From an uncultured Clostridia bacterium (GTDB lineage: Bacteria; Bacillota_I; Bacilli_A; RF39; UBA660), in the NCBI GenBank assembly GCA_948433435.1, contig CAOJDX010000012.1, positions 1 to 38,831 on the forward strand: a DNA stretch of 38,831 nucleotides, read 5' to 3'. Both the position numbers and the translations under genes were made by a program. Shown here piece by piece: positions 8,814 to 17,426 of the stretch; position 1 is the stretch's first letter, and every line of letters begins with the position of its first letter. Under the pieces are notes generated by a model, which saw only the letters and a list, made by a program, of their open reading frames with translations, did no database searches and was not told the DNA's origin.

Positions 8814-9210
8814 GTAAAATCACCTCTTAAATAAATTATATATTTGTTTCTAGAAATGATCGAGCCCGAAAGTTTTAAAAATGTCCGAATAATTTTTAAA
8901 ATTTTAAAAACTAATAAATATGACTTTTTTAAAATCAAAAATCACTTATTATGAATGTTTGTTTTATGTATACTTTTTTAAAATCAAGTATAGGTAGGGA
9001 AGAAAAGGAAAAATAATTGTAGCTTATTACTAAATATGTAATTATAAATTTTAATATTTTATATTTACATAATTTTTGTTTAAGTAAAAAATTTTTTCAT
9101 TTTCTTCTTTATACGAACCCAAACCATTATTTTATATATGTTTTTTGTAAGTTTCATTCTTCTTTTATTTTTCTTTTAAAAGAAGAATTTTTCTTTATCA
9201 AAAACAAATA
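8814..9210. other. 397-bp AT-rich non-coding region, candidate origin or regulatory region
   Basis: No gene is seen. It holds a 16-bp direct repeat, ACTTTTTTAAAATCAA (8923-8938 and 8972-8987), a copy of a TCGAGCC motif (8855-8876) that recurs upstream of other genes, and a perfect 11-bp inverted repeat, ATTCTTCTTTT/AAAAGAAGAAT (9156-9166 and 9178-9188), followed by T-rich DNA. It directly follows the primase-helicase gene, a common place for a replication origin. That role is inference. Confidence 0.4.
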
Positions 9211-11625
9211 TTAGAAATTTAAAGTATCATCATCTATTCCTTCAAGATGTTCTATAATAGGAGTAACAGGAATTTCTTCTACTTCTCCGTTAATAATTCC
9301 CCCTAAAATACTATAATATTCCCTCTGAACATCTTCTTTTAAAGTAATATAAGTATAAAACTCATTTCCTTTTTGAGCATTTATAGTAGCAGATAATCCC
9401 ATTTCTTCTAGTATTTTCTTTACTTCGCTTTTAGAATCCATGTAATGATTATTGTAACTACTAAGATACCACTCTTTATAAATTTTATATATCTTACCTT
9501 TAGTACAATTATCCTTAATCGTACTTCCACTACGGCGAACACAACACTCCTCTAAAAATGTTCTAAAACTACTATTTTTTGTTTTATAATCTTCAAGTAA
9601 CTTTTTAGAACTTTCTGGTATATCATATCTATAATTATTTGCTATAACTTGTAGTAATGATTTAACCATAAGAGAAACAATATATTCTTTTTCTTCTAGT
9701 AGATGTTCCACCAATTCTTTATCTCTCTGTTCTTCTGGAATAACGTTATCACATTTTATTATGACAAATCTATCATAAACGTGTGAGCCTTTATCTCCAC
9801 CGAATAAAGGAAGTTCGTTACAACAAAACCACATAACACCATTAAAGATAAAATTTATTCCGTTCTCACCTTTATATTCAGCATAAATTGGGTCTCCAGC
9901 AACAGCTTGTTTAAAAACTTCTAGTTGTTTAATTTTGGCAAAACTCATATCGTTAGAACCTACCAATCTTTTATTAAAAATATTCATTCTACCAAATCTA
10001 TCTTCCATTCTTTCTAAATCAATATTAGAACAATTTTTTGAACCAATAAGTTTTGTTAGAAAATTTTTAAAAACAGATTTACCAGAATTTCCTTTACCAA
10101 CAAGAATTAACGCTTTTTTCATTCTGTAACCTTTAACATTGCTTAGAGCAACTCCTGAAAATTGCAATAGTAATCTTTCTACCTTTTCATCATTATTAGT
10201 TAATGATTTAATATAGTTATCAAAATATCCTGTTGAAGGTGCTGTAATATCAGGATTATAATTACATGGTATTTTTATAGTAGTTTTATACTTCGGTGAA
10301 TGTTTTTCTAAAATCCCTGTATCTAAATGTAAAACACCATTATTAAAAATAATAATATTTTCATCATTATTTAACTCCTGTATACTCACAAATTTATCAT
10401 CAGTACATAATAAATTAAAAACTTCGTTTATGTCTTTACTCTTTTGTAAAGATAAAGGTATAAACTGTTTGATAGTTCCTTTCATACTATCGTTAGAGGT
10501 TAAACGGTAATAACCATTTTTAAAAACAAACCTAAGTATTCCACTTTTTTCATCTTCATTAGCAAAAATATAAGGCACATTATGAGCTATAAAATGATAC
10601 AGGTTAGGGCAGTTAATATAATCTTTCCCAGATTTACTTTGCATAACCCAATCAAAATTAGCTTCGTTTACAAACTCTTTTTCATATCCTAATTTAGCTA
10701 TTTGACTTTGAACTACGGATAAATAAGATGTATCGACTTTTGCCTTTTTAATATCATTTTTTGGTAATCCCATTAAATCATATTTAAAATAGTTGATAGC
10801 TTCTGTTTTATTCATATTCTTAGTTGCCATAAGATAATCAATAATACTTCCACCTTTAGAACCACTAGAACCAAAACAATAAAATGTATTAGTATTAAAA
10901 TAATACTTTAAACAGTTTTGATGTCCACAAATACTACAAGTTTTGAAATCTACTCTATCTCCTGATATTACTAATATTTCATTATCTTGTTTCATGTACT
11001 CCAGTAAATCAAAATCTTCTATCAAAGAACTCAATTCTTTATCATCATATTTTTTCGGTACAGATGTACTATTCTTTAGATTTATAACATCATTCAAAGT
11101 AATAGTAGCTTCTGTATCTAAAATTACAACGTCTTGTTGTTCTCCATTTGTACTATAAAACATTCTAGATAAATCTTTGCAAGCTGTATCTCCATGTATA
11201 AATGCGTTTAATGTTTCAACTATGAATTTCATTTTATTGGGTTCAGTTATCACTTCATCTAATAAAAATAATAATCTATATCTTGGTAGTTCCTCTGTAC
11301 TATTAAATGTGTGATAATATCCTAAAACATTAATTTTATGTTGTTTAAATAATAGTACCGCTTCCTTTGGTGGAATTATTTTTTCCTTATTATCTACATC
11401 AATAGCTACTAACTGCTGTTGTATCCAATTTTCATTTTTAGTGCCTCCTTTTAATACCGCGGGTATAAAAGTGTGCCCTGTTTTTATATAGTCAAACAAT
11501 TCCTCTATTGTTAATTCTTTTATACACTCGACGTTATTAAATCTTTGTTTTATTTGTGCTATTTCATAATCGATAGGTTTCTTTTTAAACTCTATCTTAT
11601 CAATTAATAAAGAGATTTTTTTCAT
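9211..11625 (-). CDS. Primase-helicase, AEP-like domain plus D5/SF3 helicase
   Basis: This 804-residue replication protein has an N-terminal AEP-like primase region with LVAIDVDN (residues 72-79) and YRLLFLLD (116-123). A zinc ribbon follows with C230, C233, C238 and C250. A D5_N region and an SF3 helicase come next, with Walker A GKGNSGKS (510-517) and downstream VGSNDMSF and WFCCNELP. Such proteins prime and unwind phage, satellite and plasmid DNA. It implies that this element replicates after excision. The start is ATG after AGGCAGGT. The gene is intact. Confidence 0.88.
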   Translation of the reverse strand: MKKISLLIDKIEFKKKPIDYEIAQIKQRFNNVECIKELTIEELFDYIKTGHTFIPAVLKGGTKNENWIQQQLVAIDVDNKEKIIPPKEAVLLFKQHKINVLGYYHTFNSTEELPRYRLLFLLDEVITEPNKMKFIVETLNAFIHGDTACKDLSRMFYSTNGEQQDVVILDTEATITLNDVINLKNSTSVPKKYDDKELSSLIEDFDLLEYMKQDNEILVISGDRVDFKTCSICGHQNCLKYYFNTNTFYCFGSSGSKGGSIIDYLMATKNMNKTEAINYFKYDLMGLPKNDIKKAKVDTSYLSVVQSQIAKLGYEKEFVNEANFDWVMQSKSGKDYINCPNLYHFIAHNVPYIFANEDEKSGILRFVFKNGYYRLTSNDSMKGTIKQFIPLSLQKSKDINEVFNLLCTDDKFVSIQELNNDENIIIFNNGVLHLDTGILEKHSPKYKTTIKIPCNYNPDITAPSTGYFDNYIKSLTNNDEKVERLLLQFSGVALSNVKGYRMKKALILVGKGNSGKSVFKNFLTKLIGSKNCSNIDLERMEDRFGRMNIFNKRLVGSNDMSFAKIKQLEVFKQAVAGDPIYAEYKGENGINFIFNGVMWFCCNELPLFGGDKGSHVYDRFVIIKCDNVIPEEQRDKELVEHLLEEKEYIVSLMVKSLLQVIANNYRYDIPESSKKLLEDYKTKNSSFRTFLEECCVRRSGSTIKDNCTKGKIYKIYKEWYLSSYNNHYMDSKSEVKKILEEMGLSATINAQKGNEFYTYITLKEDVQREYYSILGGIINGEVEEIPVTPIIEHLEGIDDDTLNF

Positions 11626-11728
11626 TTTTACCTGCCTTTCTATGTTAGCATAAAGATTTTTATATAATATTATTATAATTGTGCTTATTATAATAATCGA
11701 GCCGTTAAGTTTTTTTAAATAGAATATA

Positions 11729-11764
11729 GTTAAGACTATGGCTATCCAAACACACAGTCTTAAC
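11729..11764. repeat. Inverted repeat upstream of the primase gene
   Basis: GTTAAGACT (11729-11737) and AGTCTTAAC (11756-11764) are perfect. AAATAGAA and TTCTATTT form an outer arm. It sits between the preceding gene and the primase start. There is no T-run in the direction of transcription, so a regulatory stem or protein site is more likely than a terminator. Confidence 0.5.
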
Positions 11765-11789
11765 TTTAAACTTCTATTTCAGATAACTC

Positions 11790-12293
11790 CTAATCAACAA
11801 CATTATATTTTGGAAAACCTTGATATTCGTATGGTTTTATACAAATTTCTTTTCCTATATATAGATTGTTTAATATTTCTATTAGATTATCCAAATTATA
11901 CAATTCGTATAAATCGTAATCTAAAGTTTTAAGAGCTCTTTTCAATTTACCAAAATTATAATCTAGATATTCTTGATTGCTTTTATCTAGAACAAATTCA
12001 ACTTTTACTTCCTTTGGTGTTATTACTCCTTTTGTAATACTAACCAAAATAATAAAAATTGGTTTTTTGGTTTTACTAGTATAGCCTTTAGCAAATCTTT
12101 TAACTATCCCAGAATATTCAACATCATACTTCAATACATCAGTATAGTCTTGCATAAACTTAGAAAATTCATTCCCAAAATTTTCTTCGCTGTTTTCATT
12201 GCCATTGAATAAACTAATATTATCTGTATCAAGTTCATTTTCATTTAAAAATGTTTCTTCTCTAGGTAGTCTTCCCGGAATAACATTAGTCAT
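11790..12293 (-). CDS. Hypothetical protein upstream of the primase
   Basis: I do not recognise this ~167-residue protein. The start is taken at ATG 12293 because AGGAGGTGATAAA precedes it; a longer frame to 12329 has no such site. The N-terminal 50 residues are acidic and probably disordered (LNENELDTDNISLFNGNENSEEN). The rest alternates beta strands and helices (GIVKRFAKGY, KKPIFIILVSITKG). The position before a primase suggests a replication accessory such as a DNA-binding protein, but no motif proves it. Confidence 0.6.
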   Translation of the reverse strand: MTNVIPGRLPREETFLNENELDTDNISLFNGNENSEENFGNEFSKFMQDYTDVLKYDVEYSGIVKRFAKGYTSKTKKPIFIILVSITKGVITPKEVKVEFVLDKSNQEYLDYNFGKLKRALKTLDYDLYELYNLDNLIEILNNLYIGKEICIKPYEYQGFPKYNVVD

Positions 12294-12408
12294 TTTATCA
12301 CCTCCTCTACTATTATCAAAAGCAAACAATATAATGCTCGAACTAAATTAAAATTATAATTTTTGCTTTTGTATCGCTAGTATATTGCTTTTTTGTATGC
12401 TATACTAT

Positions 12409-12443
12409 TCCCTGCAAGATTTAAACACATCCCTGCAAGATTT
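12409..12443. repeat. 14-bp direct repeat with 21-bp period upstream of the DUF6076-like gene
   Basis: TCCCTGCAAGATTT occurs at 12409-12422 and 12430-12443. The period equals two helical turns, so both copies face the same side of the DNA. They follow a TATACT -10-like box (12401-12406) and precede the AGAGGAGG ribosome site of the next gene. An operator pair is likely. Confidence 0.55.
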
Positions 12444-12474
12444 TGTATCAAAATTAGAGGAGGATAGATAAAAA

Positions 12475-13461
12475 ATGATTCATATTATACTTGTAGAACT
12501 TTTCTTAAAAGATGGAAGATGTATTCCTTTACTTATAATAAAAAGAGATAATAAAAATATTTTTCGTAATCTCCATTATCTTATTGAGGAGAAAGAAGAC
12601 ACTGTATATGATCTCGATTTTAGATATGACATATTCGATAGCTTATCTAAAGAAACATTAGATTTTTTTGAAAAAGAAATTTTTAACTTTTCGTATAAAA
12701 ATTATTTTGATAGAAAAACATGGAATAATATTAAACATCGTTTCAAAATACATACACAGATTAATGAAGAGCTTCATTTGAGAGAAGTAAAAAAATTAAT
12801 AAAAAAAACTGGTATGCCTTATAAACCAGTAATAAAATACGTTAGCAGTGAGGAACTAAAAAAAATATGGACTAATGAAGATTATAATATTAAGGATAAT
12901 ATAATTGAAGATTTAGGCTACATCATTTATGATAGAAAAACTACAATAAGAGCAAAAGATGATGATAAAAGAACCGAAAAAGATATATTATTATATTTTT
13001 TAAACGCAGTTTTTTCATCTTATTACAATTTTAAAATTGTCAAATGTAAAAACTGTAATAAATTTTTCTTTGCACAGAAAAGTGATGCAATATATTGTGA
13101 TAGAATTTTTAAAGATAATAAAACTTGTAAAAATTTTATTAAATGTGAAAACTTAAAAAAAGGGAAAGGCTTATTTCCAAAATTAAGTAAAAGAATATAT
13201 GAAATGCAAAAGAAAAAAGGATTATCAACTTCATTCCTTAATGATGAAAACGAAATGTTAAGCAAATACCATAATGATAAAAGTTACCAAGTCAAGTTCT
13301 ATTTATCTTATTATACGGATACCACTAACGGAAATAAAGCTAAACAAAAAACAATAAATGACTTTAATTTAAAAGCGTATTTAGAACCATATTTAAAAGT
13401 TAATACCTTAATTAGAAATGAGATGTTTTCTACTGGTTCTATTGCACTTATACTGCAATAG
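12475..13461 (+). CDS. DUF6076-like zinc-finger protein
   Basis: This 328-residue protein runs against the main operon. The clear feature is a Zn-binding cluster at residues 191-218: CKNC, then YC, then TC (C191, C194, C208, C218). The surrounding pattern FKIVKCKNCNKFFFA resembles the DUF6076 family of mobile elements in Clostridia. The rest is basic and helical. Function is unknown; DNA binding or regulation is possible. A good ribosome site (AGAGGAGG) and a repeat pair upstream suggest separate regulation. A minus-strand frame inside this gene is ignored as a shadow. Confidence 0.65.
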   Translation: MIHIILVELFLKDGRCIPLLIIKRDNKNIFRNLHYLIEEKEDTVYDLDFRYDIFDSLSKETLDFFEKEIFNFSYKNYFDRKTWNNIKHRFKIHTQINEELHLREVKKLIKKTGMPYKPVIKYVSSEELKKIWTNEDYNIKDNIIEDLGYIIYDRKTTIRAKDDDKRTEKDILLYFLNAVFSSYYNFKIVKCKNCNKFFFAQKSDAIYCDRIFKDNKTCKNFIKCENLKKGKGLFPKLSKRIYEMQKKKGLSTSFLNDENEMLSKYHNDKSYQVKFYLSYYTDTTNGNKAKQKTINDFNLKAYLEPYLKVNTLIRNEMFSTGSIALILQ

Positions 13462-13469
13462 ATAAAATA

Positions 13470-13853
13470 TCATATTTTATTAAGTGCTACTAATACAACT
13501 ACATTATATTTACTTTCTAAATCTTCAAGCATATTTCTTATATAATAAAGTTTTTTACCTTGAATACGAAAATTGTAACCATCAACCATTATAAAATAAT
13601 CAACAAATACATACTTTGGTTTATACTGGAGTATGTATTTTTCTATATCCTCAAGTAATAGAGAAGTATCGTTTATTACAGTTATATTCTCTCTATTTAA
13701 CACTTTATACTTGTTTAATAGATATTCTTTAGAATTAACACAACTCAAGTATAATACCGTTTTATTAATGCTTATGCTCCTTATATGATTAACAAAAGAA
13801 GAAGTTATCTTTTTTTCTTTCTCTTGATTATAAAAAAACGTCTTACTTCTCAT
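13470..13853 (-). CDS. Degenerate DnaB/RecA-like ATPase fragment
   Basis: A 127-residue protein whose C-terminal half follows the DnaB C-domain pattern around Walker B: KYVFVDYFIMV in place of the usual VVIDYIQLI. A helix (YYIRNMLEDLESKY) and strand (VVVLVALNK) follow, at the position where DnaB has VPVIILSQL. No Walker A is present, so it cannot be an active ATPase alone. The start is chosen at ATG 13853 after GGTGAT. It resembles the two fuller DnaB-like proteins at 18490-19143 and 21585-22367. Homology is inferred from pattern. Confidence 0.5.
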   Translation of the reverse strand: MRSKTFFYNQEKEKKITSSFVNHIRSISINKTVLYLSCVNSKEYLLNKYKVLNRENITVINDTSLLLEDIEKYILQYKPKYVFVDYFIMVDGYNFRIQGKKLYYIRNMLEDLESKYNVVVLVALNKI

Positions 13854-13906
13854 AATACATATCACCAATTCTAATTATAAAATAGATATTTCTATCGATA
13901 CAAATT

Positions 13907-14224
13907 TTATTCATCTTTTACTTTGTTAGATAAGAATGTTACTTTTTCTGCAATTACATTACTATGCTTAACTTTATCAATTATAGTAGTTTCAATTCTA
14001 CCTTTAACACCAACAACATCTCCTTTATTACAATACTCAGCTGTGTTTTCAGCAATACCACTCCATAACATACAATCAATAAAATCTTTTTCATATTCTC
14101 CATCTTCATTTTTGTAACATCTTGGTACTATTAAAGTAATAGTACCAACTTTCTTTCCATTTTCCAATTCTTTAATTTCTGGTTTTTCTAATAATCTACC
14201 AACCATTACAACTTGGTTTAACAT
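13907..14224 (-). CDS. ssb: Single-stranded DNA-binding protein (short SSB)
   Basis: This is an OB-fold SSB starting MLNQVVMVGRLLEKPEIKEL, with FIDCMLWSGIAENTAEYC and GDVVGVKGRIET, all classic SSB segments. At 105 residues it stops after the OB domain and lacks the acidic C-terminal tail that recruits replication and repair partners. It would coat single strands during element replication. It forms a tight unit with the DUF2958-like gene (3-nt gap). Confidence 0.88.
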   Translation of the reverse strand: MLNQVVMVGRLLEKPEIKELENGKKVGTITLIVPRCYKNEDGEYEKDFIDCMLWSGIAENTAEYCNKGDVVGVKGRIETTIIDKVKHSNVIAEKVTFLSNKVKDE

Positions 14225-14227
14225 ATT

Positions 14228-14548
14228 TTATTCCTCCTCATATTTAGCTTTCAATTCATTTAAAGAAATAGGTTCTTTATAATAATTAAACTCCAAACTA
14301 TAATCTAAATTATAAAGCCCATTAAAGCTTACATATCCGAATTCACTATCAGTTATATGACAATAACCGAAGAAAATAAAATCATCATTTTCACGATTAC
14401 CCTCTAATATTAACCAATACATATTTTGATGTGGGATAAATATTTCAAGTATTACTTTTTTATCTTCTATATGCTCTTGTGAATATAAAGGATAATCTTT
14501 AAACATCATATCTAATTTTTCTTTATTTAATAATTTAACACTACTCAT
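14228..14548 (-). CDS. DUF2958-like protein
   Basis: A 106-residue protein with the order seen in DUF2958: PLYSQEHIEDKKV, a strand with MYWLILEGN, DDFIFFGYC, EFGYVSFNGL, and a closing EPISLNEL. DUF2958 proteins occur on conjugative and integrative elements, often near replication or antirestriction genes; their function is unknown. It overlaps the upstream gene by 8 nt and precedes ssb closely. Confidence 0.6.
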   Translation of the reverse strand: MSSVKLLNKEKLDMMFKDYPLYSQEHIEDKKVILEIFIPHQNMYWLILEGNRENDDFIFFGYCHITDSEFGYVSFNGLYNLDYSLEFNYYKEPISLNELKAKYEEE

Positions 14549-14972
14549 CTTCTAGCTTCCCACAAACATATATTGCTTTCAATTCTTTTGGATTATTAAT
14601 AATTTTTTTTAAAAGAGTTATTTCGCTTAGAGGTCTTAACTTACTATTAATTATTTCCTCAATAGATTTTATAAACATAGGATAGTGATGATAATAAAAC
14701 TTTAAAATGCTATCTAAATCATCAATATAATACTTCTTACCCTTAAAATGAAGAAAATCTTGTAAATCCTCGCTTAATTCTTTTGTGTCAAAACCATATA
14801 ATAAAATATTTAATTTTAAAAATACATGATATAAATCTAAATGTTTATTCAATAATTTAATAAGCAGCTCTGTATCTATTGTTTCATTTTTATTATAAGT
14901 TTCTTCAAATCTAATATAATCTTCATCATCAAGCAACTCCCTTTTTAATCTCATTACTTTGCTTACTCCCAT
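14541..14972 (-). CDS. Hypothetical helical protein
   Basis: I do not recognise this 143-residue, almost entirely helical protein rich in Leu, Lys and Tyr. It has no membrane segment or cysteine cluster. AAAGGAG precedes the ATG. It is the first gene of a small operon (this gene, DUF2958-like, ssb, DnaB-like fragment) after a terminator, and overlaps the next gene by 8 nt. Confidence 0.55.
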   Translation of the reverse strand: MGVSKVMRLKRELLDDEDYIRFEETYNKNETIDTELLIKLLNKHLDLYHVFLKLNILLYGFDTKELSEDLQDFLHFKGKKYYIDDLDSILKFYYHHYPMFIKSIEEIINSKLRPLSEITLLKKIINNPKELKAIYVCGKLEDE

Positions 14973-15041
14973 ACTATTTGCTCCTTTCTAAGTATATAAA
15001 TATTTTAGTATTCATTTATAACAAAGTCCCGCCATAAAAAG

Positions 15042-15068
15042 AAAAAAGAACACTTTATTATTGTGTTC
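15042..15068 (-). terminator. Intrinsic terminator of the long operon
   Basis: On the minus strand GAACAC, a 9-nt loop, GTGTTC and a run of T follow the RsgI-like gene (stop at 15098). This separates it from the ssb operon. Confidence 0.8.
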
Positions 15069-15097
15069 ATTAACATACAAAAACATAAAATTTTTAA

Positions 15098-16456
15098 TTA
15101 GTTGCATTTCAATTCATCAAAAATATTAATTAAATTAGTACATGATTCGTAATCTCCTTTGGGAAAAAGCACTTCTTTGCCATCTATAATAGTATAAACA
15201 TCGCTTGGGTTATGCTCTATATGGCAATAATTAGCACTACTCTCTTTACCCGAACAAGAATAACAACCTTGTTCTTCATTTGTACCATCACAACAAGGAA
15301 ACATATTATTTTTATAATTATAGCCTGCTGCTTTTACTTTAGGTAAACACCTTTCAACTCGTTCATTCCATTCCCTTTCGCTTTTTTTAAACACGTTACT
15401 CGTTTCATAATTTTTTATAATACTTTCAGCGATACCCAATTTACTAATAATCATATTATCTGTTATAGAATTAGGATATATAAGATTAACTTCATTAAGA
15501 GGAATTAAGTACATTCCACCATCTACTTGACATTTTCCATCTTTATATTCAGCATATCCTTGGTCGCATATATCATTATCTAAACTTTCAATTATATTAG
15601 CAGTTAACACATTTTTATATGGTGTACCGTTTAATGTAAATAATGGAACATATTTAAATTCAATTCCATTTATAATAACCTTATTATTTTTTACATTAAA
15701 ATTAAATTTTTTTAAAGTATTAAAAATTTTATTTGTACTATCAGTTAATATAGATTGTAAAAAATTAAATCCCGTATCATCCTCTACATTATAATCACTA
15801 TCCGTATTAATACCAGTTTGTAAAGTAATATAGCACTTTAACTCATTATTATCCATTTTACAAGTATATACCTTATCGTAATCTTTGTCTTTCTTTAATT
15901 CTTCCCATAACTTAGTATAATAATCATCATTATTATTATTTTTTATTTCTGAGTTATTTTTAACATTAGTTAATAACTCATTTTTAGTAGTTTCATTAAT
16001 AAATTCTATCGTAATATAATCTTTATCCTTTATATCAATTTCAATAGTAGTTTTTACTCTTACACCGTTAGAAGTATCAAAGCCTTTTTCTTTTGCTAGA
16101 TTATAAAGACTATCTATACTATCGCCAATATTTTTTCCTTTAACATCAATATCATTATAAATACTTACACAGTCATCATTTAAACAAGCAATATCATTTA
16201 CTTTATTTCCTTTTATAGTTAATACAAAAGATGGATTGATTTCTATAAATACATAATCTATTCTATCCTTAGAAATTTCATTAATAGTATTACTCATTTT
16301 CTTAGTATTTATATCTTCTAATTTATTATTAATAAATCTATAACCAAAGAATAATATTACAGGCACAAAAATAATTAATAATATGATTAAAAATATTTTC
16401 TTCCATTTTCCCTTTTTCTTTTTTATTTCTTCATTTTTTATTTGTTTCTTACCCAC
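15098..16456 (-). CDS. Membrane-anchored RsgI-like protein with Cys-rich C-terminus
   Basis: After a Lys-rich N-terminus comes one membrane helix (IFLIILLIIFVPVILFFGY). The next segment, YVFIEINPSFVLTIKGNKV followed by a GK...LYNLAKEKGF region, matches the middle domain of RsgI-type anti-sigma proteins, which have INPS and GK motifs. The C-terminal ~180 residues are Cys-rich (FPCCDGTNEEQGCYSCSGK) and probably outside the cell. A normal RsgI has an N-terminal sigma-binding domain and a paired sigI; neither is seen here. GTG 16456 is preferred because its context matches the upstream gene's start; GTG 16465 is the alternative. Homology is by eye. Confidence 0.6.
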   Translation of the reverse strand: MGKKQIKNEEIKKKKGKWKKIFLIILLIIFVPVILFFGYRFINNKLEDINTKKMSNTINEISKDRIDYVFIEINPSFVLTIKGNKVNDIACLNDDCVSIYNDIDVKGKNIGDSIDSLYNLAKEKGFDTSNGVRVKTTIEIDIKDKDYITIEFINETTKNELLTNVKNNSEIKNNNNDDYYTKLWEELKKDKDYDKVYTCKMDNNELKCYITLQTGINTDSDYNVEDDTGFNFLQSILTDSTNKIFNTLKKFNFNVKNNKVIINGIEFKYVPLFTLNGTPYKNVLTANIIESLDNDICDQGYAEYKDGKCQVDGGMYLIPLNEVNLIYPNSITDNMIISKLGIAESIIKNYETSNVFKKSEREWNERVERCLPKVKAAGYNYKNNMFPCCDGTNEEQGCYSCSGKESSANYCHIEHNPSDVYTIIDGKEVLFPKGDYESCTNLINIFDELKCN

Positions 16457-16488
16457 ATAAATCACTCACTTTCTAATTTTAATTATAA

Positions 16489-16959
16489 TTAAGAAACCTC
16501 TTTATTATATTTTTCAATTACTTCTTTTAATTTATTGTTAGAACTATCTCTATCCACATACCCTCCACTTGATAATTTCTCTATCATCCACTCAAAGAAC
16601 ATTAATACACAGTTATACATTACTTCTTTATCATAATATAGAATATCTAAATTTTCTGTTTCTGCATCTTTATAACACCTATATACTACTGAATGTAAAT
16701 CTTTATCCCAGTCACAATGTTCTATCATTTCTTTTCTTAATACTTTAACTGATGGATAAGCTCCAGTAGTACGTAACTTAATTAAATGTGGAATAAAATC
16801 GTGTATTCTTCTTTCCCAATAATCATAATCAAAAGGTGTATTATATTTCGTAATAGCAAATATTATATATGCTGCTATTATATCAGAACGTGATGTTAAA
16901 AGCCATAAAGTACCTTTATCTATTTTTTTATCTCTTATTCTTCTATATAAACCTTTCAT
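16489..16959 (-). CDS. Hypothetical protein
   Basis: I do not recognise this 156-residue soluble helical protein, rich in Tyr, Trp and His (FDYDYWERRIHDFIPHLIKL). It has no known motif. Its ATG overlaps the stop of the upstream HFHF-domain gene, and it precedes the RsgI-like gene, so all three are probably cotranslated. Confidence 0.55.
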   Translation of the reverse strand: MKGLYRRIRDKKIDKGTLWLLTSRSDIIAAYIIFAITKYNTPFDYDYWERRIHDFIPHLIKLRTTGAYPSVKVLRKEMIEHCDWDKDLHSVVYRCYKDAETENLDILYYDKEVMYNCVLMFFEWMIEKLSSGGYVDRDSSNNKLKEVIEKYNKEVS

Positions 16960-17402
16960 TAATTACCACTCTCACTTTTGGAAGTTAATTTAGTATAGTT
17001 AGGCATTTCTAAATCTTCATCTACAACCATTTTATAATTATTTTCATGATTCCAACTAAATAGCATATATTCCCAATTATTCTGATATCTTATATTTCTA
17101 CCTAGCTTTTGTAAAAACTTCATTAAGTTTTCTTTTTGGGTATCACTTAAAACATCTTCATTCCCAGTATGATGATAATATTCTGCTTTATCTAACCTTA
17201 TGCAAGTATGAAAACTCATCTTTTTTCCTTTTTCTTTTTTTCTATAATGAAAGTGAGGTATATCACTTAACATATAATCATCTGTAACAATAAATACTTC
17301 GTACCCATCATCAGTAAAACCAATTCTACCATAACTGCTATGATAATCTTTATTTAAATCTTTTAAAACAAAATCATAAGTAAATGCTTCTTTTTTACCC
17401 AC
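16959..17402 (-). CDS. PHFHx-domain protein, short paralog
   Basis: A 147-residue protein. Its core (IPHFHYRKKEKGKK, then CIRLDKAEYYHH, then a helix and a final VDEDLEMPNYTKL) is repeated in the C-terminal third of the next upstream gene. The PHFH segment recalls the DUF4160-like PPHFHV motif, but full family membership is not shown. The start is GTG 17402 after GGAAGTGATTATAA. Function is unknown. Confidence 0.6.
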   Translation of the reverse strand: MGKKEAFTYDFVLKDLNKDYHSSYGRIGFTDDGYEVFIVTDDYMLSDIPHFHYRKKEKGKKMSFHTCIRLDKAEYYHHTGNEDVLSDTQKENLMKFLQKLGRNIRYQNNWEYMLFSWNHENNYKMVVDEDLEMPNYTKLTSKSESGN

Positions 17403-17426
17403 TTATAATCACTTCCCCATACATTA

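Noticed and set aside
11738..11932. Plus-strand open frame over the end of the gene at 11790
   Set aside because: It overlaps a better-supported minus-strand gene and a hairpin, with no ribosome site.
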